DNA of 64,000 nucleotides from Orientallactaga sibirica (GCA_036365145.1 JAEOAD010001942.1:186001-250000), one strand, 5' to 3'. Positions 23,463-35,007 are shown, numbered from the stretch's first letter. The notes: a model not told the origin generated them from the sequence alone. Program-made: numbers and translations.

Positions 23463-23594
23463 CTTATAATGTACTCAGAGGCAGGGACCCTTGTCATGGA
23501 AGAAGGACTTATGCAAATTAAGGTGATTTCTTATCATTTTAATGCTGACAGGAAAGCAGGCTTCATTTTTCTTTCCCTCAGTCTCCCTCTGCTG
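23463..23594 (-). promoter_or_regulatory. Promoter of V gene 5: TATAAG, octamer, CTCF-like block
   Basis: TATAAG (23463-23468), octamer ATTTGCAT (23511-23518), and CAGGTGACCAGCAGAGGG then AGAC, with the shared core at 23581-23594. The octamer-to-core gap is 62 bp, the shortest of the six. Confidence 0.83.
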
Positions 23595-23792
23595 GTCACC
23601 TGATAAATTGAGATTTAGAGAGAACTGGGCAATCTTCTCCAGCAGATGTTGCACATTGAGTACACTATAAGGAAGTCCATCTGTGTAGCTCTAGTCATCT
23701 GTATTGAACACCACCTTATAAGGCCATGTTGACTCTCTCGCTCTGTCTCATAATAGGAGTGATTGACTTCCTTAACATTCCATAATTAGAGC

Positions 23793-23935
23793 TGGTGGCA
23801 CACACCTTTAATCCCAGCACTCGGGAGGCAGAGGTAGAAGAATTGCCATGAGTTCTAGGCCACCGTGAGACTACATAGTGAATTCCAGGTCAGCCTGGGC
23901 TAGAGCAAGACCCTACCTCAAAAAAAGAGAGAGAG
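23793..23935 (+). repeat. B1-like SINE, plus
   Basis: GCTGGTGGCACACACCTTTA start and CAAGACCCTACCTCAAAAAA end. Confidence 0.85.
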
Positions 23936-24012
23936 AAAATTGCAAAGATGTTGCTCTGGAAAAATTTAGGTCCTCTACATGAAAACATCAAAACTTCTAA
24001 AAATCAAAATTC

Positions 24013-24205
24013 TGGGCTGGAGAAATGGCTTAGCGGTTAAGGCGTTTGCCTGTGAAGCCAAAGGATCCCAGTTCAATTCTCCAGGACCCACATAAGCCAG
24101 ATGCACAAGGGGCACATGCATCTGGAGTTTGTTTGTAGTGCCTCTCTTCTTTCTCTCTGCTTGCAAATAATTAAAATTTTTAAAAATAAATAAAAATAAA
24201 AATAA
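24013..24205 (+). repeat. B2-like SINE, plus
   Basis: GGGCTGGAGAAATGGCTTAG head and (AAAT)n tail. AAAATTCT-type repeats lie on both sides, suggesting a target duplication. An internal deletion removes part of the distal body. Confidence 0.82.
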
Positions 24206-24209
24206 AAAT

Positions 24210-24890
24210 TCTTATCATCTTGGTGAAGTGTATTAGAGGTATAGATGTTCACCCTTCTCAAACTAAAACAGAGGCTTGCTACTTGCATGTCCTACCACTG
24301 AGAAAGAGGTGCTAAGAAAGCTATTCTACTGTGCTGATATATTCCATACCTAGGTTGTGCACACCTACTACCTCATTGCGTTTAACAGACCACCAGTCCG
24401 GAGTCAGCCTATGTGAGAAGAAGACTTTTCACCAAGGGGAGTATGTGAGATAAGTGAACTTATCACTTGGGCTACATGACCATGTCAAAGCATATGTATT
24501 AAATAAGGATACTTATCTGAGCATCTGAAAATCATGAATAAAGAATGGCAATAAGAAGGTAACTTCAACAATAATGAAATGTATATAATATTTACATTGT
24601 TTTTGGTTAGTATAAATCATGTCATGAGAATGTAAGGTATGAAATAATTAAAGCACTGTACTAATTTACATAAGGGGCTTGAAAATTTTGAATTTGTATA
24701 TCCATTGGGGTGTTCTGAATACGTAGCTCCCTTATGCTGAGAGATTACTGTATGTTACACACTTTCATTGACTCCTGATGTCAATGCAATAGCAACGTTC
24801 ATTTAAATCAAATACTTGGTAGTCATGATGCCCTAATAACCGCCATTTTGAAATTTTCCAAATATTGTTATTTATTTATTCTCAAGAGAA
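24210..24890. other. Intergenic duplicated block (matches 32.2-32.6, 36.9-37.3, 44.3-44.5 kb)
   Basis: No V exon is seen. The upstream part (GGTGAAGTGTATTAGAGG) recurs after V genes 6 and 8. The downstream part (CATTGGGGTGTTCTGAATACG region) recurs near 37.13 kb. Confidence 0.6.
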
Positions 24891-24899
24891 AGAGAGAAA

Positions 24900-25185
24900 C
24901 CTGGAATGATGTCTCAGCAGTTAAAGGCACTTGCTTGCAAAGAATGACTGCCTGGGTTTAACTCCCAATTTCCATGTAAAATCACTGTGCACAAAATGCC
25001 TCATGCATCTGAAGTTTGTTTGCAATGGCAAGTGTGCCCATGCTCCCTCTCTCTTTCTCTCTCTCTCCATATATATTAATGTATATATATTCTATATATA
25101 ATATTTACATATATTATATTATACATGTATATACTATATATACATACTATACTACACACACACACACACACACACACAGTCATCT
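24900..25185 (+). repeat. Diverged B2-like SINE ending in TA and CA microsatellites
   Basis: The head TGGAATGATGTCTCAGCAGT is diverged. The tail passes through (TA)n near 25060-25150 and (CA)n at 25153-25178. Confidence 0.75.
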
Positions 25186-25477
25186 AAATTCTTATTAGTT
25201 AGTTAAAGAGATGATACAGAAGAGCCAATATGGAAATTTCCAGAAGTACTAAAAGCTGGGACTACTGCTCCCCCAGATGACTGAAATGCCTGCTTATCTT
25301 TACCAGAGAACTTTCCTCATATGGATATGCTGCCTACTTAATGAAGAAATTTAGCATTTCTGCCTTCTTGTAGGGATATTGTTTTATTGCTATAAAGTGA
25401 TATTAAACAATTCATTCATTTTTGGCATCTAAGCAATGAGAAGTGTCAAATTTATATGTATTAACAGGTTATACTTT

Positions 25478-26060
25478 TTTCTCTATTTTTTTTATCAACA
25501 ACTTCTATACTTACATACAAAAAATGCATAATATTTCCCTCCCCTCCCCCCATTCCCCTGTAGAACTCCAATCTCCATTGTATCCCCTCCCTCTCTCCCT
25601 TAGTCTCTCTTTTAATTTGATGTCATCATCTTTTACTTCTATTATGAGGGTCTTGTGAAGGTATTGCTAGGCACTGCACGGTCATGGATATTGAGGCAAA
25701 TTTCTGTCTGAGCAGTTGCATTGTAAGAAGTCATACCCTTCCTTTGGCTCTTCCATTCTATCCTCCCCCTTCCGCAATGGGCCCTGAGCCTATACTTTTT
25801 TATCCCCTTGACCCTGCTTGCATTTTCCTGGGACCCTCTTCTGTGGGTGGGACCCACTGTGGGGTCATGAAGGCTTCAGTCATTCCCTGTGGGGTAGTAG
25901 AGAGAAAATGCCTCAGGTTATTTCTACTCACTCTGTGTCTCTAACAATCTTCCCGCCCCCTCTTCCACATTGTTCTGAGCCATGACATGCCCAGTGGCAG
26001 TCTGAATTAGTGTTGAGTTCTCTGTAGCCTCTGTATTTCTGCATTGATGGGTTTTGCTTG
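25478..26060 (-). mobile_element. L1 3' UTR fragment, minus
   Basis: Read on the plus strand it shows CCTTCCTTTGGCTCTTCCA, then GGGCCCTGAGCC and a TTCTCTGTAGCCTCTG block. These are shared with fragments at 30.06, 41.5 and 51.75 kb. The L1 call comes from fragments of the family that adjoin ORF2. No coding potential. Confidence 0.65.
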
Positions 26061-26091
26061 ATACCATGTCTGTTTGTTCACAGTGGCTGAG

Positions 26092-26107
26092 AGGCTGCTG
26101 GCATGCC

Positions 26108-26143
<36 letters not shown>

Positions 26144-26152
26144 AAAAAAAAA
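26092..26152 (+). repeat. B2-like SINE tail fragment with (TC)n
   Basis: GGCATGCCCATTCTCTC is followed by a TC run and poly(A). Confidence 0.7.
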
Positions 26153-26389
26153 GGTAAAAACAAGGATCAGTTCCATAGAAGTGCTCCTTCTGGCTAGCAT
26201 TCTTCAAGGTTTAACCAACAATAAAGGGGAAGAGGGGTCAGTCCAGACAGAAAGTGGAAAATAACTTAATATCACAACCATGGAGTCTGGTCAGTAAATC
26301 CAAGGCCCAGAGTCAGGTTGCCCCCACAGTGAGCTGTTGGGCAGGTCATTGTCCAAATTTTTACATTGTATTGTTATCTGTTAAGTTTG

Positions 26390-27000
26390 CAAAATACCCA
26401 ACTGAGTTACAAAAATGCAAAAAAATCCCATAATATATTAAGTGAGTTCTTCATTTTGTTTATGATCACATTTGTAGGTATTCTTGGCCAGATGTGGCCC
26501 ACAGAATGCAGTTTGGATTTACCTGATAATAGCTAAAGATGAATTTTAGTTGATTTCATCAGTCACCTAAGGGGAATATAATTTATTTTTGAAACCGCTT
26601 GAAGCACTTAAAAAGTTTTATAATCCCAGCACTTGGGAGGTATAGGGAGGAGGATCACCATGAGTTTGAGGCCACTCTGAGACTACAGAGTGAATTCCAG
26701 GTCAGCCTGGGTGAAAGTGAAATCCTGCCTCAAAAAAAAATTGTACATACCAGTAACCTCAGCCACTACTGTGATGATTTGCATGTAAAATCTTTCCTTG
26801 ATTATAATATATATGTTTTACCGATTTTTATAACTAGCCTACATATACATAGTGATAATTTTCTATAATATATATTTGTGCCATAGTTTGATATAAAGAA
26901 GTATCTAATTCTAACAATTAAAAAAAATCTACCATCATATTGAACAAAATTTCTCTTAAAATCACAGAAAAAAAAGGAGTGATCTTAAGTGAAATATTTA
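26390..27000. other. Intergenic duplicated block (matches 39.05-39.7 and 44.5-45.4 kb)
   Basis: The shared landmark GTAGGTATTCTTGGCCAGAT (26474 onward) recurs near 39.11 kb and, diverged, near 44.6 kb. A B1 SINE at 26613-26742 interrupts this copy only. Confidence 0.65.
26613..26742 (+). repeat. B1-like SINE fragment, plus
   Basis: TTATAATCCCAGCACTTGGG through CCTGCCTCAAAAAAAAA; the head is truncated. Confidence 0.8.
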
Positions 27001-27132
27001 AAAAATAATATAAGAAGAAGAATGGAAAGGATAAAATGTTGTCATATATTCAAAAATGTTTTACTAAAAAAAGTAGTATTTCTGAGCTCTATAAGAATTG
27101 ATAACTTGAATATACAATATATCTAGTTTTCT

Positions 27133-27300
27133 TTTTAAAAAATATTTATTAATTTCCGAGAGAGAGAAGAGACAAATAGACAATGGGTGCACTAGAGCCG
27201 TCAGCCACTGCAGATGAACTCCAGGTGCATGCACCACTTTGTGCATCTGGCTTTACATGGGTACTGGTGATTGAATCCAAGTTATCAGGCTTTACAGGCA
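27133..27300 (-). repeat. B2-like SINE fragment, minus
   Basis: TTTATTAATTTCCGAGAGAG start, then ACTCCAGGTGCATGCACCAC and a GTACTGGTGATTGAATC body. The head is missing. Confidence 0.75.
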
Positions 27301-27310
27301 ATCATCTCAT

Positions 27311-27630
27311 GATGGTAGATTCAGGTTTCCCCTATAAACTTATGAATGCAAGGACCCCAGCTAGTGGCAATTTGGGAATTGTACTCTCCTAGAGTTAATG
27401 TATTTTGGGGAATGGGCTAATGGTTATTATAGCCAGCTTCCTCTTACCAGTGTTTGACACACCCTCCTATTGCTGTTGTCCACATGACGTTGGCCAGGAG
27501 GAGATGTCCAACCTCTGTTCCTGTCATCATGGAGCTTTCATGCAAGTTTATAAGTCACAATAAACCCTTGCCTCCCGCAAACTGTTTTTTGTCAGATTCT
27601 TTGAGCAGCAGCACAAAGTTGACTACAACA
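27311..27630 (+). repeat. MaLR-like LTR copy A
   Basis: It is about 320 bp and shares CTAGTGGCAATTTGGGAATT, GTTGGCCAGGAGG and AATAAACCCTTGCCTCCC-type strings with copy B at 29665-30009, in the same orientation. AATAAA lies about 70 bp before its end. Confidence 0.5.
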
Positions 27631-27639
27631 GTAAAGTTG

Positions 27640-28599
27640 GGTCCTCCTAGCTCCCTGGTCTGGGTTCCCTGCGTGGACAGTGTGCAGGTGGGCCCAGTGG
27701 TGTGGAGCGAGTAGGCCAGGCTCCTGCTTCCTGGCTCCTCCCAGCTCCCTGGTCCAGCTTCCCTGGGCCTGACTATGTACAGGTAGGTGCTACACATAGT
27801 GAGTAAGCCAGAGCCCTGTTGCCTGGCTCATCCCAGTCTCCTGGTCCCAGTAGATCCCATGGTACCTTGCTCCGGGAAGCCTGGTCCCTGTGTGAGCTGT
27901 GGATTCAGGCCTTTGCTCTGGTATTCTTACTGGGTACCAACATCCCTGGTCATCTGAGTGAGAGGGAGCACAGGCCAAAGCACAAAAACTTGCTTCCTCC
28001 TCAATTAGATAAAGAGTCTCCCTAAAATGGGTAGACAACAATGCAAAAAAGCCAACAAAAGTCAGAAAACTGAGAGATCTCCACCAAACATGCCTAGTCC
28101 TACAATGGAAGACTTCAATGAAATCATAGAGAAATCAACAGAAATTCATTCCCAAAATGAAAGCACAACAACCAATGAGATCCTGATCAAAAAATTGATG
28201 AACTGGAAGCAAACCATCAAAGAACCAACAATCATATCAATGAAATTGAACAGAATCATGTCCTAGCATGTTCAGCTTTTGACAGCAGGCTTAACTTGAT
28301 TGAAGAAAACGTCAGAACCCTCCAAAGAGATATGAATAAACTGAAGGTGGGTCAAGAAATGGAAGATCTCAACAACCAATTGATTAAACTTAATGAAGAC
28401 TTGATCAAATCCAAGAATGATTTCCAGGAAGCATCAAGAAAATGAGAACTCGGGCTGGAGGAATGGCTTAGAGGTTAAGGTATCTGCCTGCAAAGCCAAA
28501 GGACCCCGGTTTGATTCCCCAGGACCCATGTTAACCAGATGCACAAGGGGGCTCACACGTCTAGAGTTCGTTTGCAGTGGCTGGAGGCTCTGGCATGCC

Positions 28600-28650
<51 letters not shown>

Positions 28651-29160
28651 TCTTTCTCTGTCAAATAAATTAATAAAAATAAAATATTTTTAAAAAATAA
28701 AAAAAAAAGAAAATGAGAACTCAAAATGAAATCATACCTGAAAATAGAGGACACAATGAAAAATAACACAACAGAAAACAAAAATCAAATAGAAATATAA
28801 ATATAAAGACCTCTACTTAACCCTTCACCAACAGAGTTACTCATGTAGAAGACAGAACCTCTTACCTGGAAGACAAGAGAGAAGAAATTGATCGAGAGGC
28901 CAAAAACTTTGCTAAGTTCCAAAAAATCAAGTGAACAGAATACGAGGGAACTGTGGGATACAGTAAAATGTCCAAACATCCAGATCATGAGTATACCAGA
29001 AGAAGAGGAAATCCAGACCAGGGCACAGAGAACATATTCAACAAAATTATTGAAGAAAATTGAAGATTTTCCAAATCTCTCAAAAGGGAGATACAAGAAG
29101 ATCCAGATACAAAAAGCCCACAGAACACAAAACCAGTGCGAAGCAGGTTTCTTTGATTAG
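27640..29160 (+). mobile_element. L1 5' UTR and broken ORF1
   Basis: A GC-rich leader with repeated CTCCC-AGCTCCCTGGTC blocks (27640-28020) resembles an L1 5' UTR. ORF1 starts at 28027 with MGRQQCKKANKSQKTERSPP, then a TMEDFNEI region of coiled-coil type. It shifts frame near 28264, is split by a SINE (28452-28706), and can be followed to an ENFPNL-like RNA-binding segment near 29060. There are several frameshifts. ORF2 does not follow. This is a dead retrotransposon fragment. Confidence 0.7.
28452..28706 (+). repeat. B2-like SINE inserted in L1 ORF1, with target duplication
   Basis: The element is flanked by exact 16 bp direct repeats AAGAAAATGAGAACTC at 28436-28451 and 28707-28722. It has a roughly 50 bp TC microsatellite and an A-rich tail. 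The perfect duplication suggests a relatively recent L1-driven insertion. Confidence 0.93.
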
Positions 29161-29664
29161 CTGTGTGGATGCCCAAAGGAGACATGCAGCTAATCCCTGG
29201 GTTACAGTAGAGATCCAATGGAGATGCCAGGACTAGGGGATGGCTGCCAAGGAGAGCTGATGGCCCAGGTAAAGTTTTCTAGGACTGTGCGTAGCCTAGC
29301 TGGAGTGGTGGAATTGGAACTCCAGAGACTCGTCATTAGCTAGAATATTGGACTTGGGAGGCTTGTCACTGGCTAGAATTGTCCAACTTGAAGCTACAGA
29401 GTTTGATGTTTGCTCTGTTTGTTTAAATCTTGTATTGCTTCAGTCTATCTTTGCAGTGCTCAATGCCATGTTTTTGCTGTGTGAATGTTTACTCTGTGCC
29501 ATTATTGGGGGTTGGGGGCATTATGGCTCAGTTACAAAATCCTGGACTATAGAGATGTTTGAACATCATTGAGATTGTTCAACACTATGGGGACTTTTAA
29601 GTTTGGATTTTACATTGCATTTTACATCATGTATGGTTATCAGTTTATAGGGGTCAGAATGGAT
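29161..29664. other. Spacer between L1 fragment and LTR copy B
   Basis: Not assigned. It contains short repeated strings (GGACTTGGGAGG / GGAACTCCAGAG) and no coding signal. It could be retroelement internal sequence. Confidence 0.4.
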
Positions 29665-30009
29665 TGTGGTGGTTATAATCAGGTGTCCCCCATAAACTTA
29701 TGTGCTTTGAATGCTAGGTCCCTAACTGGTGGCAATTTGGGAATTAGAGTCTCCTGAAAATGATGTCCTATTGGTGGCTAGCTTATGGGTGTTATTGCCA
29801 GCTACCCTTTGCCAGTGTTGTGCAAGTCTCCTGTTGCTGCTGTCCACCTGATGTTGGCCAGGAGGTGATGTCCACCCTCTCTTCATGCCATTGTTATTCC
29901 CTGCCATCATGGAGCTCCTCCTCAAGTCAGTAAGCGAAAATAAACTCTTTACTTCCACAAGCTGCTTTTTGATCAGATGTTTTCTGCCAGCAACATGAAG
30001 CTGACTGCA
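29665..30009 (+). repeat. MaLR-like LTR copy B
   Basis: It starts TGTGGTGGTTATAATCAGGT and ends GCTGACTGCA, giving TG...CA ends. AATAAA lies in AAAATAAACTC near 29939. It is homologous to copy A in the same orientation. Confidence 0.55.
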
Positions 30010-30054
30010 AAGCGTTTAACCACGGAGCCATCTCTCCAACCCACTATAGGATTC

Positions 30055-30375
30055 TTTTTTAAAAAAATTATTGTTTTTTATTGACTTTTATACTTACATA
30101 CCAAAAAAAACCCCACCTGATATTTCCCTCCCCTCCCCCCATTCCACTTTAGAACTCCAGTCTCCACCATATCCCCTCCCTCTCTCCATTAGTCTCTCTT
30201 TTAATTTGATGACATCATCTTTTTCTTCTATTTTGAGGGTCTTGCAGAGTATTGCTAGGCACTACAAGGTCATGGATATCGAGGCCAATTTCTGTCTGGG
30301 CAGTTGCATTGTAAGAGGTCATATCCTTCCTTTGGCTCTTCCATTCTATCCGCCCCCTCTTCCGCAATGGTCCTA
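30055..30375 (-). mobile_element. L1 3' UTR fragment, minus
   Basis: It is nearly colinear with 25478-25790 (CCTCCCCTCCCCCCATTCC, CCTTCCTTTGGCTCTTCCA). It lies where a companion IGKV2-like pseudogene of V gene 6 would be expected. Confidence 0.65.
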
Positions 30376-30736
30376 TAGGATTCTTGATAAGTGAGACAGA
30401 CAGTGCCTGAAAGGCCAAGTTTTTCAGTGAACAGCTTAAAGTTGGTTTTCAATATAAGGTTCAAAAGTGGATACTGCTCATATTTTCCTTTCAGTATTTC
30501 TTCAAGAAGATTCTCATGTGAGGATAATCTATTCAATCAGTAGAGGATGATTATCTCTGTATTTATGGAGCTGGAGTGCAGAGAGTTCAGAAGCAGATAA
30601 GTCACACGGGTTTGCTCACTGAAATCCTCCACAAAAGCTGCAAGCCTGGCTGCTCCTGACAAATGCCCTGAAGCAGGTGGTGCCACCCAGAGAAACAGCT
30701 GGGGCAGCCAAGCCTCATACCACTGCTTCCCCTGGT

Positions 30737-30764
30737 GGTTTATGTTATGAACTGTATCACTGTG
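30737..30764 (-). promoter_or_regulatory. 12-RSS of V gene 6
   Basis: Minus-strand CACAGTG (30758-30764), 12 bp spacer, nonamer ACATAAACC (30737-30745). Confidence 0.95.
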
Positions 30765-31320
30765 GAAGGGAGGTTCCAACTCTGTTGACAGTAATAAGTG
30801 GCAGCATCCTCGGGTTCCACATTGCTGATGGTGAGGGTGAAATCTGTCCCTGATCCACTGCCGCTGAACCTCGAGGGGATCCCAGGGATGGACTGGGAAG
30901 CGTACTTGATGAGGAGCTTTGGGGGCTGGTTTGGTTTTTGCTGATACCAGTGTAAGTAATTGCTAATGCCCTCGCTGGCTCTGCAGGAGATGGTGGCTCT
31001 CTCTCCTGGAGTCACAGGCAGGACGGCTGGAGACTGGGTCAGCACAGTATCACCTCTGGAGGCTGAAAAGATACATGAAACATTAAGAGAAGAGGACTGT
31101 GTAAACAAAAAAATCACTTCTACAGCACTAACAAGGGAAAATGAGTATTCTTATTTTTTTACTTTATCTAAAAAGCAAGTCAGATTCCACATGGTGCAAA
31201 GCACTCAATAAAGAAAAAACATGAAATGTTTAAATCATATCCCCACTTGTGATTTTCTCCAATATTCATACCTGAAACCCAGAACAGCAGAAGCCCAAGG
31301 AGCTGTGATGGGGACACCAT
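30765..31320 (-). CDS. Immunoglobulin kappa V gene 6, IGKV6-like, intact
   Basis: The leader exon 31272-31320 encodes [16 protein letters not shown]. The V exon 30765-31062 reads [20 protein letters not shown] with Thr2 instead of Ile2, Cys23, CDR1 EGISNY, a [20 protein letters not shown] framework 2, a [11 protein letters not shown] framework 3, and Cys88 followed by QQSWNLPS. Splice sites, frame and RSS are intact. Leader, intron and promoter are almost the same as V gene 5, but the V exon differs most in CDR1 and CDR3. It belongs to the IGKV6/mouse IGKV5 type. Confidence 0.94.
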
Positions 31321-31374
31321 ATTGCTTCTCTACCCTGTATATTCTGATCATGCCACAGCACTGAGAAAGACCTT

Positions 31375-31518
31375 CTTATAATGTGCTCAGAGGCAGGGAC
31401 CCTTGTCATGGAAGAAGGACTTATGCAAATGAAGATGATTTAATATCATTTTAAATACTGAGAGTCTTAAAAGCAGATCCATTTTCTTGTCCCTCAGTAT
31501 GTGTGTCTCCCTCTGCTG
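31375..31518 (-). promoter_or_regulatory. Promoter of V gene 6: TATAAG, octamer, CTCF-like block
   Basis: TATAAG (31375-31380), octamer ATTTGCAT (31423-31430) and CAGCAGAGGGAGAC (31505-31518). The E-box is changed to TAGGTG before ACCAGCAG. Confidence 0.83.
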
Positions 31519-31767
31519 GTCACCTATTGAGAAGTTGAGATTCAGTGGAGATCTGGCCCAGATCCATTCTCCAGTAGAGACTGAGCAGTGAGCCACTGGA
31601 AGGAAGTTCAGTGGTTCAGCTGTAGTCATTTATATGGAACAGCGCCTTACAGGGCCAGAACTCTCTCACTCTGTCTCACAACAGATGTGATTGATTTAAT
31701 GAATGTTCCATAATTAGAGCTAGTGAGTAAGAAATTGCAAAAGTTGGATGCCCTGTAAAAACCTTAT

Positions 31768-32192
31768 TGTTGGAGACCATTGAGCCAAACTGCAACCATT
31801 TAACTCTTTGTGTTAAGATTTCAGCTTCCTGAGTTCCTGTGAAATTTAAGCCTTCCCAAAAAGCCTGCTTTGATAAGAACAAGATGTAACCTAAAGATGT
31901 GTATCTTAAACAAACAGGACTGATGTAAATGCCTGTAATCTCAACAGACAAGGCCTATCACTCAAGAGACCCCGACCCTCTGGTAGCCATAAAATCCATT
32001 AGACAGCCATAAAATAGCCATAAATCCCACATACCTTCATTCCTGCCTCCCCTTTATATACCCCTGTATGAATAATAATAAATGAAGCCTTGACTGGTGA
32101 TGGAAGCAAGGCTTTCTTCTTTGTGTCTGTTTGTTCCCCCATCCAGGTACAGCCTCCCCTCGAGCCTCTGTTGAACCCCACCGGTCGGGGCA
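31768..32192 (+). mobile_element. Solo LTR of an endogenous retrovirus, 425 bp
   Basis: It starts TGTTGGAGAC and ends TCGGGGCA. It is flanked by exact 6 bp direct repeats CCTTAT (31762-31767 and 32193-32198). TATATA lies at 32055-32060 and AATAAA at 32077-32082. The homologous spacer after V gene 8 lacks it. No gag, pol or env lies alongside, so it is a recombined solo LTR. Orientation follows the polyadenylation signal. The 6 bp duplication fits class II (beta-type) ERVs, though class assignment needs comparison. Confidence 0.88.
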
Positions 32193-32199
32193 CCTTATA

Positions 32200-33410
32200 C
32201 TTATAAAAGTATAATTTTGTACCCTGGTGAAGCATGTGAGAGGTACAAATATTCAAATGCTTGTTCCTCCTTTCCAACCAAAACAGAGATTGCAACTTGC
32301 ATGTCCTACTCCTGAGAAAGACACAGAAGAAAGCCATTCTAGAGTGCTGATATGTTCCACACCTAAGTTGTGGAAACCTACTATCTTATTGTGTCTCCCA
32401 GAAACCACCAGTCCTGAGTCAGACTACATGAGAAGCAAACATTTCAGCAAGGAGAAAGTGTGAGACAAGTGAACATATCACTTGGGCCACATAACCAAGG
32501 CACAGCATATTTGTTAAATAAGTCACTTGTCTGAGCTGATAATCATGAATAAAAAGTGAAATCACAGGACTCCAGAGCAAGCCACACCATCATCAGGGAC
32601 AAAATTCCACACAGAAAAAATTAACACATAACAAAAATTCTTCACTGTGTAAAGAATAGTTCCCAGGTTGCAGTGGCCTGCTGCACATGTTGGTGAAACA
32701 AGATTATGTGGTACAATTACCCATCACAAATTGATAACCTTATACTCCATAAATTTTAAGGCCTGGGGGATTCAATAGCAGTAGTTAGAATGCTGGAAGT
32801 AGAAGGTTTAGGATTGTCACCAACCAGAAGCAATGGACTCATTAATTTATATAGATAAACACTCCATCCCTCATTAAGACTACTCTTATAACACCACTGC
32901 AACAATGCACAGGGTTAATCTTGTGAGGGTTTATAGCAACATCTACTCTATATATTATATTTTTATTTTGGTATTTTTATACCTACCTAGAGTCTTGTTG
33001 ACCTGGGAGGACATACCTCTCATGTATAGTTAGTTCCTATAAACATAAAATGACTCACCTGAGAACATAAATTTGCTATGAATTCCAAGCAATTCTCACC
33101 CTTTTGCCTGCTCATTTAATGGGGTCCAGAAATATGAAAAACTTTTCTCTTAATCAACCATCACAGAGGCTGTTACAGACAATAAACAGCAGCTTCTATA
33201 CACAAATGAAAGATGGGAAAATTGTAAAAAAAAGAGGTGACTAGTGTCCATTCCTAAATCTACTTACGTCATTTCCTCTGCTTCCCTCTACTTTCTAATA
33301 CTGCCCATAATGACTTCTCTCAATTCCAGTCCCTCTCAGTCTACTAATCTCACACTTCTGCTTTCCTGTGCCATCTACTCAATGTGTCATGATCCTCTTT
33401 TAAAATACAA
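32200..33410. other. Intergenic duplicated block, no gene
   Basis: 32200-32560 matches 24210-24540 and 44340-44470. The remaining AT-rich part, including GAGAACATAAATTTGCTATG near 33060, resembles 13760-14170. No V exon is seen. Confidence 0.55.
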
Positions 33411-33417
33411 TGAGTAG

Positions 33418-33606
33418 GGCTGGAGAGATGGCTTAGTGGTTAAGGCGTTTGCCTGCAAAGCCAAAGGACCCTGGTTCGATTCTCGGGACCCACATAAGCC
33501 AGATGCACAAGGGGTGCATGCATCTGGAGTTTGTTTGCAGTGGCTGGATGCCCTGGTGCACCCATTCTCTCTCTCTTTCTCTCAAATAAGTAAAGTAAAA
33601 TATATA
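33418..33606 (+). repeat. B2-like SINE, plus
   Basis: The flanks AAAATACAATGAGTA and AAAATACAATAAGTA form a 15 bp target duplication with one mismatch. Confidence 0.9.
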
Positions 33607-33668
33607 AAAATACAATAAGTATAATGATCATTCTTTTCATATGCAAGTATCTTCATAAAGATGAGGAT

Positions 33669-34021
33669 GTGGTTTGAAGGTGAAATGTCCTCCACAAGCT
33701 CATGTGTTTGAATACTTGACCCCCTGCTGGTGGCAGTGTTTGCAGAGGGAAGGTGGTAAAATCTTAAGGTTGTGGATTCTTACTGGAGGGAGTGGATCAC
33801 TAGGGACACGGGCTTTGATATTTTGTTGTCCAGCCCCACTAGCTAGTCTTCCTCTGTTTCCTGTGTCCAGATGTGACACAGGCTTCCTGCTCCTGCCACT
33901 ATAGCTTCCCAGTCATGAAACTTCCCCAAGAAATGTAGCTAAAACTTAATCTTTTTCTTCCATAAAATTCTTCTGGTCAAGTATTTTTCTTCTTCCTGCA
34001 CTAAGAAGGTAACTGATACAG
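33669..34021 (+). repeat. MaLR-like LTR, plus
   Basis: TGTGGTTTGAAGGTGAAATG start, with a central GGTGGCAGTG and an end at GTAACTGATACA, all as in the typical MaLR layout. No internal region is present. Confidence 0.5.
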
Positions 34022-34513
34022 ATGGCCAAAACAAATCCAGAGCCTCATTGAAACAGGATTTGCCAGCAAGCTAATGACAGAGAAAAGGTACACTGATCAT
34101 CAAGGTTTACATCCTACTTTGGTGCCAGAAAAAATGGACAGACCCCAACCTCCATGATAGCCATACTGATGGGAGGCTGTGCAGAAGAATGTTGTGAAGA
34201 TGCCTGCGGTCACTTTGCTGAAACAGGGTGAGGTGGAGAGAGGGATATAGATTACACTACAGAGAGACGGTGGCATACAAAGACGTAGGTGCTTGACAGA
34301 TTTGTCTAAGGCAGTCCCTCAGGGCAGGAGTAGGTATAGATCTCTTACACTAGGCTTGTGACACAGGCACAGTGATTTGTTATTTGAGGTTTATCTATTA
34401 TTAGCACATATGGGTGAGATTTCCAAAAGTATGCCATGCAAATTGTTCTTAGGTAGCTGAAAACCATATTTAGGTTAATTTTGAAATATTGTGTCATATA
34501 AATTTTGAGTTTG

Positions 34514-34755
34514 GGGCTGGAGAGATGGCTTAGCGGTTAAGCGCTTGCCTGTGAAGCCTAAGGACCCTGGTTCAAAGCTCGATTCCCCAGGACCCACATA
34601 AGCCAGAAGCATAAGGTGGCACATGCATCTGGAGTTCGTTTGCAGTGGTTGAAGGCCCTGGTGTACCCATTCTCTCCCCCCCCCACCTCTTTCTCTCTCT
34701 GTCTGTTACTCTCAAATAAGTAAATAAATAAAAATAAACAAAAAGTTTAAAAATT
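34514..34755 (+). repeat. B2-like SINE, plus
   Basis: Flanked by AAATTTTGAGTTT and AAAATTTGAGTTT. A C-run (34677-34685) interrupts the usual TC tract. Confidence 0.88.
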
Positions 34756-35007
34756 GTTTTAAAAAAATTTGAGTTTTGTATTTGTAGCTTAGCAATAAAC
34801 AAGTTCTGGGTAAGTTCACACAGTCAACACTACTACACATTGTGTCATCTCTGCTGTATAGGCTTCATCAGAGCAAACCAGGTCCAGAACCATGGTGCTT
34901 TGACTATAATACATACACAGAGCTTTGGCCATCTTTCTAGAATCAATCAGACATCTCGTCTAAATCAAGCTGAGAGTTTTTCCCCTTTGGGAAAAAGTAA
35001 TAAGTGA

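Noticed and set aside
25060..25180. Possible CRISPR or regular array from evenly spaced repeats
   Set aside because: It is a TA/CA microsatellite at the end of a SINE, with no spacers, in a mammalian genome.
28417..28781. Open frames with Ser-Leu or Arg-Glu repeats
   Set aside because: They are translations of the SINE (TC)n microsatellite on either strand.
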